Of a stretch of DNA of 5,511 nucleotides, positions 1-3,326 are shown piece after piece. The notes below the pieces were generated by a model. The model saw nothing but the letters and a program-made list of their open reading frames with translations, searched no databases and was not told the DNA's origin. Origin of the DNA: Alphaproteobacteria bacterium HGW-Alphaproteobacteria-13 (lineage in GTDB: Bacteria > Pseudomonadota > Alphaproteobacteria > Sphingomonadales > Sphingomonadaceae); NCBI GenBank assembly GCA_002842935.1, contig PHEM01000256.1, positions 1-5,511 of the forward strand, in the 5' to 3' direction. The position numbers and the translations under genes were made by a program. Each line of letters starts with the position of its first letter. Positions within the stretch are counted from its first letter, which is position 1.

Positions 1-2
1 GA

Positions 3-1106
3 GCGGCCGCGGAGACACGGGGCGAGGCTGTAGCGGTCGATGTAGCTCCCGGCCAAACGCTATTCGTGCTGCTGCGGAGCGAAGCGTCTTATGGTTGGGC
101 GGGAGGTATCATGTCGAGCGTCACGCCAAAGCCCGATGATCCATCCATTTCGCGGGAAGATCGCTTTGGCGCGCATATCGAGGCGGTGCGAGCCAACCAT
201 AAGTTGAACATTGTCCCGCGCTGGTTTCCACCTCATAGCAGCGCCGACTATCCGGTCACAGGCTATCCAATCATGGTGCGCTTTCGCGACATTCGCGATC
301 CCAAGACGGCGGAGATAGTCAATCCCGACAATCTCGCCGCCTCATTCGGGCCGGGGGTGAAGCTGCGCCGCATTACCGTGCAGATCACCGACGATCCGGT
401 TACAGACAACGTAATGACGCGATTTAGCACGCAATTTTTCAACGATTGGTCGCAGTTTAGAGAGCAAATTTCACATTGCAGGCAGGTAGATCATCCGCTT
501 TTCCGTTCGGCAGTCACACGTATTAACAAAGATGATTTTAAAATTGATACCGGCAAGGTAAGTTTTGGTTTTGGTGGCGGCACTAGTGATCCGGGGCTTG
601 AGCAAAGAAGGCGATTGAGCGCGGTTCCCTGCGAACAGCTTATCCCTGGATATGCTGGCGGCCCACTTCGCCGGCTGAACGAGCCGGCGACATTTCAGCA
701 CCGCCCCGTTGCCCAAGCCGGTCAAAAACAGCGGGTCGAGCTGGCGCGCTGGACGCCGGGTTCCACTCCGCTCACGTCCAACTGGGGAGGAACGCTTACA
801 GTCTTGAACGGATGCCTTGCCGTGAATCCACGCGGGATGCTCCTGCTATTTCCCTATGGCGAAGGCAAGTGGGATGCAGAGCGGGAGATATTGACCTATA
901 ATGATAGAGAATATGCCATCGGAAGTCCGGTCAGCTTCCACGGTGACACTGTTCATTTGTTCATCGACGGCGGCAAGGCAGAGTATCAGTCCGACTCCCC
1001 GGATTTAGGCAAGCACGATTTCGGCTCATGCAATGGCTATGAAATATTCCGTGTGGACAGCCGCGCTAATCAGACGCGGTATCGCATCAACTCGACAACT
1101 CCATAA
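3..1106 (+). CDS. Unrecognised protein, 5'-partial, probably two-part and beta-rich
   Basis: I do not recognise this gene. The frame has no stop between the left edge and TAA at 1104-1106, and the codons before position 66 read like protein (GEAVAVDVAPGQTLFVLL), so the true start is probably outside the window. Internal candidates are GTG at 66 (346 residues) and ATG at 111, which has GGGAGG at 101-106 only 4 nt away. Counting from GTG 66, an N-terminal part (about 60-120) contains GYPIMVRFRDIRDP and FGPGVKLRRITVQITDDPVT. A C-terminal part (about 238-330) contains GCLAVNPRGMLLLFPYGEG, KWDAE and a late Cys in FGSCNGYEIF; this looks like a small beta-rich domain found in secreted or hypothetical proteins, from memory only. 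Residues 170-235 are rich in Arg, Pro and Gln and look like a linker or junction. No signal peptide or membrane segment is visible. Positions about 400-600 are AT-rich compared with recA and cckA, which suggests an accessory or acquired gene. It converges on recA. Confidence 0.6.
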   Translation, partial: AAAETRGEAVAVDVAPGQTLFVLLRSEASYGWAGGIMSSVTPKPDDPSISREDRFGAHIEAVRANHKLNIVPRWFPPHSSADYPVTGYPIMVRFRDIRDPKTAEIVNPDNLAASFGPGVKLRRITVQITDDPVTDNVMTRFSTQFFNDWSQFREQISHCRQVDHPLFRSAVTRINKDDFKIDTGKVSFGFGGGTSDPGLEQRRRLSAVPCEQLIPGYAGGPLRRLNEPATFQHRPVAQAGQKQRVELARWTPGSTPLTSNWGGTLTVLNGCLAVNPRGMLLLFPYGEGKWDAEREILTYNDREYAIGSPVSFHGDTVHLFIDGGKAEYQSDSPDLGKHDFGSCNGYEIFRVDSRANQTRYRINSTTP

Positions 1107-1448
1107 GCAGACATTGACGGCAATCACATGATTCCCGTGCAGTTGCCACGCATTTCCAAGGAAATCGGGGCGCGCTTGGCTTTGCAGGATCGCGCCATTT
1201 TCCCAACTGTCCGAGAATCACTGCCGGATTGGGAAAGCGTCCGGCAACGTCCCAAACGGGGTTTTCCGTCACCGTGAAGTGGCCGCATCGCACGCATCAG
1301 CTTCAACGGCGGGCGGGCCGACACCTGCGAGGTAGGGGCATTGCAGGTGCGGAAAATGGCCGCAAGGAGGCCGTGGCCCGCCGCCGTTGGTCGGACGGGC
1401 GCGCGGGGCGGCCCGGCCGGAGGGGGTGGAGCAACGTGTATCCCTCCC

Positions 1449-1474
1449 CGTTCGCCCTGAGCTTGTCGAAGGGC
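1449..1474 (+). repeat. REP-like palindromic repeat, copy 1
   Basis: The core is CGTTCGCCCTGAGCTTGTCG followed by AAGGGC. GCCCT at 1454-1458 pairs with AGGGC at 1470-1474 around an 11-nt loop, giving a short hairpin. The CTGAGCTTGTCG core is a widely scattered extragenic palindrome in sphingomonads and several other proteobacteria; translated by gene finders it produces typical spurious peptides such as FALSLSKG. That family assignment is from memory. A related inverted copy lies at 1535-1554. The function is unknown; transcript 3'-end protection or termination would fit a site between convergent genes. Confidence 0.75.
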
Positions 1475-1475
1475 T

Positions 1476-1505
1476 GTTCTTTCTTTCAAGCGTTGAAGGA
1501 AGAAC
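1476..1505. repeat. Imperfect hairpin between two REP-like copies
   Basis: GTTCTTTCTTTCAA at 1476-1489 pairs with TTGAAGGAAGAAC at 1493-1505 around a 3-nt loop (GCG). Pairing is about 12 bp with one T:G wobble and one bulged base, so a strong stem is expected on RNA from either strand. There is no T-run after the stem in either direction, so it is not a textbook intrinsic terminator. It sits 1 bp from the first REP-like copy and 29 bp from the second, making it the centre of a composite inverted structure. Confidence 0.6.
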
Positions 1506-1534
1506 GGTGGTAGACCTACGGTCGCCTTCGGCCC

Positions 1535-1554
1535 GACAAGCTCAGCACGAACGG
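1535..1554 (-). repeat. REP-like palindromic repeat, copy 2 (inverted, diverged)
   Basis: Read on the minus strand this is CGTTCGTGCTGAGCTTGTCG, differing from copy 1 only by TG instead of CC at the seventh and eighth positions. The following bases differ: copy 1 continues AAGGGC, while this copy continues GGCCGAAGG, so its own short hairpin is disrupted. The two copies face each other about 60 bp apart and form a BIME-like pair. Pyrimidine-rich flanks (TCCCTCCCC on the left; TCCCCTCTCTTCC on the right, read on the minus strand) extend the resemblance outward. Confidence 0.7.
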
Positions 1555-1588
1555 AAGAGAGGGGAGTGTAGATTTACGGCTCGCTGCT

Positions 1589-2662
1589 CTATACGTCGTC
1601 GTCCGCGTCCGGCCCCGCCATCATCTCTTCGGCGACGGCGTCGGTGCGGCCGCGGATCGCCCCTTCGAGGCGTGCCATCAGTTCAGGATTCTGGGTCAGG
1701 AAGGTCTTGGCGTTTTCGCGGCCCTGGCCGATGCGGATCGAATCATAGCTGAACCAGGCGCCCGCCTTTTCGACAAGACCCGCCTTGACGCCGAGGTCGA
1801 GGATCTCGCCGATCTTGGAGATGCCCTGGCCGTACATGATGTCGAATTCGACCTGCTTGAACGGCGGCGCGACCTTGTTCTTGACAACCTTCACGCGCGT
1901 CGCGTTGCCGACGATCTCGTCGCCATTCTTGATCTGCCCGGTGCGGCGGATGTCGAGGCGGACCGAGGCGTAGAATTTGAGGGCGTTGCCGCCCGTCGTC
2001 GTTTCGGGATTGCCGTACATCACGCCGATCTTCATGCGCAGCTGGTTGATGAAGATCACCATGCAGCGCGAGCGGCTGATCGAACCCGTCAGCTTGCGCA
2101 GCGACTGCGACATCAGCCGGGCCTGAAGGCCGACATGGCTGTCGCCCATCTCGCCCTCGATCTCCGCGCGCGGGACGAGCGCGGCGACCGAGTCGACGAC
2201 GAGCACGTCGATCGCGTTCGAGCGCACCAGCGTGTCGACGATCTCCAGCGCCTGTTCGCCCGTATCGGGCTGCGACACGATCAGTTCGTCGATATCGACG
2301 CCCAGCTTCCTGGCATAGACGGGGTCGAGCGCATGTTCGGCGTCGACGAAGGCCGCGGTGCCGCCCATCTTCTGCGCCTCGGCGATGCAGTGCAGCGCCA
2401 GCGTCGTCTTGCCCGAGCTTTCGGGACCATAGATTTCGATCACGCGCCCGCGCGGCAGGCCGCCCACGCCCAGCGCGATGTCGAGACCCAGCGAGCCGGT
2501 CGAGACCGCCTCCACCTGCATCGCCTCCTTCGAGCCGAGCTTCATCACCGAGCCTTTGCCGAACGCGCGATCGATCTGCGCGAGCGCGGCGTCGAGCGCC
2601 TTCTGCCTGTCCGTTCCGTTCACTGATTTCCCCGATTCGACGAGTGACAATTGTCCGGCCAT
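1589..2662 (-). CDS. recA: Recombinase RecA
   Basis: RecA is the cytoplasmic ATP-dependent strand-exchange protein of homologous recombination; its DNA filament also triggers LexA self-cleavage in the SOS response. The 357-residue length is normal. Visible motifs: Walker A GPESSGKT at 79-86, catalytic Glu109 in VDAEHALD, Walker B LVVDS with Asp157, loop L1 around EGEMGDSHVG (169-178), and loop L2 from INQLRMKIGVMYGNPETTTG (205-224). The C-terminus is acidic (PDADDDV), as is usual. The start at 2662 was chosen because MAGQLSLVESG matches the expected N-terminus and a purine-rich ribosome binding site lies just upstream. The frame is open to 2812, but the extra 50 residues would overlap the SOS box and are Arg- and Cys-rich. 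No key residue is missing. It lies 310 bp downstream of the response regulator gene, same strand, with its own promoter region. Confidence 0.98.
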   Translation of the reverse strand: MAGQLSLVESGKSVNGTDRQKALDAALAQIDRAFGKGSVMKLGSKEAMQVEAVSTGSLGLDIALGVGGLPRGRVIEIYGPESSGKTTLALHCIAEAQKMGGTAAFVDAEHALDPVYARKLGVDIDELIVSQPDTGEQALEIVDTLVRSNAIDVLVVDSVAALVPRAEIEGEMGDSHVGLQARLMSQSLRKLTGSISRSRCMVIFINQLRMKIGVMYGNPETTTGGNALKFYASVRLDIRRTGQIKNGDEIVGNATRVKVVKNKVAPPFKQVEFDIMYGQGISKIGEILDLGVKAGLVEKAGAWFSYDSIRIGQGRENAKTFLTQNPELMARLEGAIRGRTDAVAEEMMAGPDADDDV

Positions 2663-2688
2663 CTGCCGTCCCTTTCCTGCTCTAGAGC
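2663..2688 (-). promoter_or_regulatory. recA ribosome binding site with adjacent 10-bp palindrome
   Basis: On the minus strand AGGAAAGGGACGGCAG immediately precedes the recA ATG, with GGG about 8-10 nt upstream and AGGA about 13-16 nt upstream; this supports the start at 2662 rather than an upstream one. Just before it is a perfect palindrome GCTCTAGAGC (2679-2688). It could fold weakly or simply be chance. Confidence 0.6.
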
Positions 2689-2714
2689 GACGGTGGAAGC
2701 ATCGCAACGCCGGA

Positions 2715-2745
2715 CCTATGTGCCACATTTGTTCTTTTGGAACAA
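2715..2745 (-). promoter_or_regulatory. Possible recA core promoter overlapping the SOS box
   Basis: On the minus strand TTGTTC (2745-2740) could serve as a -35 element. After 17 nt comes CACATA (2722-2717), or after 19 nt CATAGG (2720-2715), as a weak -10. The -35 would overlap the LexA box, so repressor binding would block polymerase. The match to consensus is poor, and the exact promoter is a guess based on position. Confidence 0.35.
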
Positions 2746-2754
2746 GAGGGGAAC
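2740..2754 (-). promoter_or_regulatory. LexA operator (alphaproteobacterial SOS box) upstream of recA
   Basis: The minus strand reads GTTCCCCTCTTGTTC, an exact GTTC-N7-GTTC direct repeat (GAAC-N7-GAAC on the plus strand). That is the LexA recognition pattern established for Alphaproteobacteria such as Caulobacter and Rhodobacter. It ends 77 bp before the recA start, a sensible operator position. LexA would repress recA until DNA damage. A further half-site, GAAC on the minus strand at 2731-2734, forms a perfect inverted repeat with the box's proximal half: TTGTTC-N5-GAACAA at 2729-2745. Confidence 0.85.
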
Positions 2755-2807
2755 ATGAATTATTCCGGCAACGCTGTTTCTTGCGGAAACGCTGGGGTTG
2801 GAAGGGG

Positions 2808-2954
2808 TTCACGCGAAGCCGCGAAGGCGCGAAGGGATCGGACCGATATAAGCCCCTTCAATTTTCCCCTCCTTGGTTTCACCGTGAAGGTGACGGGAGA
2901 AAGCCGCTTCGCGGCAAGAGCTATCTTCTTCGCGCCTTCGCGGCTTCGCGTGAA
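2808..2954. repeat. 147-bp element bounded by perfect 27-bp inverted repeats
   Basis: Positions 2808-2834 and 2928-2954 are exact reverse complements over 27 bp, separated by 93 bp. The left arm is TTCA followed by three CGCGAAG units with an 8-bp period (2812, 2820 and 2828). The interior holds two smaller dyads, TTCACCGTGAA (2878-2888) and GCCGC-TTC-GCGGC (2903-2915). The second shares CTTCGCGGC with the right arm. The element fills most of the gap between the response regulator stop (2973) and the recA operator (2754). It resembles the CGCGAAG-type intergenic repeats that often give spurious RAFAASRE-like peptides. It may act as a transcript boundary or be a small non-autonomous repeat. 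I see no clear target-site duplication and no T-run typical of a terminator. Confidence 0.8.
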
Positions 2955-2972
2955 AATAAAGAAAAGTCCAAC

Positions 2973-3326
2973 CTACCCCGCCGCGAATTCCCCGATCGCC
3001 TGTTCGATATCGCCGATCCGAAACGGCTTGGTGACGAGGCGGCGGTGGGTGTGGGGGGCCGGGATCTGGTCGCCGCCGCCCGTCGTGAAGGCAAAGGGAA
3101 TGCCGCGTTCCGCCAGCGCGTCGGCGATCGGCCAGCCCTTTTCGTCGCCGAGGTTGATGTCGATCAACGCGCCTGCCAGCGGTTCGGCGGCGATGATCGC
3201 CAGCGCCTCCGCATTAGACGTCGCCTGCGCGGGTTCGGGCAGGCCGAGCGCGTCGAACATGTCGACCAGCATCATGCCGATCAGCACATCGTCCTCGACG
3301 AGCAATATGCGGCGGTTATCGGGCAT
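2973..3326 (-). CDS. Single-domain response regulator, coupled to cckA
   Basis: This is a 117-residue stand-alone receiver (REC) domain with no output domain; it would accept phosphate on an Asp and act through protein contacts or as a phosphate sink. Visible features: acidic pocket Glu11-Asp12-Asp13 in ILLVEDD, phospho-acceptor Asp56 in ALIDINLGD, Thr81/Thr82 after beta-4 in FAFTTGGG, and Lys100 in VTKPF. All key residues are present. The sequence does not look like DivK or CpdR; the DINLG and TTGGG style is that of generic small receivers. ATG at 3324-3326 lies inside the end of cckA (11-bp overlap), preceded by a weak AGAGAG. This implies translational coupling and a shared transcript. The frame is open upstream to 3545, but that part is only cckA read in another frame. 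Function as a CckA partner is inferred from position. Confidence 0.92.
   Translation of the reverse strand: MPDNRRILLVEDDVLIGMMLVDMFDALGLPEPAQATSNAEALAIIAAEPLAGALIDINLGDEKGWPIADALAERGIPFAFTTGGGDQIPAPHTHRRLVTKPFRIGDIEQAIGEFAAG

Larger units (their letters stand above)
1107..1588. other. Intergenic region between convergent genes, repeat-rich
   Basis: This 482-bp gap separates the ends of the left-hand gene and recA, so it holds the 3' ends of two facing transcripts. I find no convincing gene. The longest frame with any protein-like feel is 49 codons at 1128-1277 (+), beginning MIPVQLPRISKEIG, without a ribosome binding site; it could be a gene remnant. A 7-bp inverted repeat (CACCTGC at 1322-1328, GCAGGTG at 1343-1349) may form a hairpin. 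Positions 1380-1430 are very GC-rich and low in complexity. From about 1441 to 1565 lies a cluster of inverted repeats listed separately. No stem followed by a clear T-run is present on either strand, so termination here would be Rho-dependent or would use the repeat hairpins. Confidence 0.7.

Noticed and set aside
1253..1267. CCC-AAAC-GGGG-TTTT as an intrinsic terminator for the left-hand gene
   Set aside because: The stem is only about 3 bp and lies some 150 bp after the stop codon, too weak to call.
1124..1752. Open frames of 94-121 codons on both strands through the recA 3' region
   Set aside because: Their peptides (FALSLSKG, PELVEG, LRQAQGERG) are the usual spurious translations of the palindromic repeat, and parts overlap recA.
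2663..2812. 50-residue N-terminal extension of RecA to an upstream start
   Set aside because: It would cover the LexA operator and promoter region, its Arg- and Cys-rich sequence is unlike RecA, and a proper ribosome binding site lies before the ATG at 2662.
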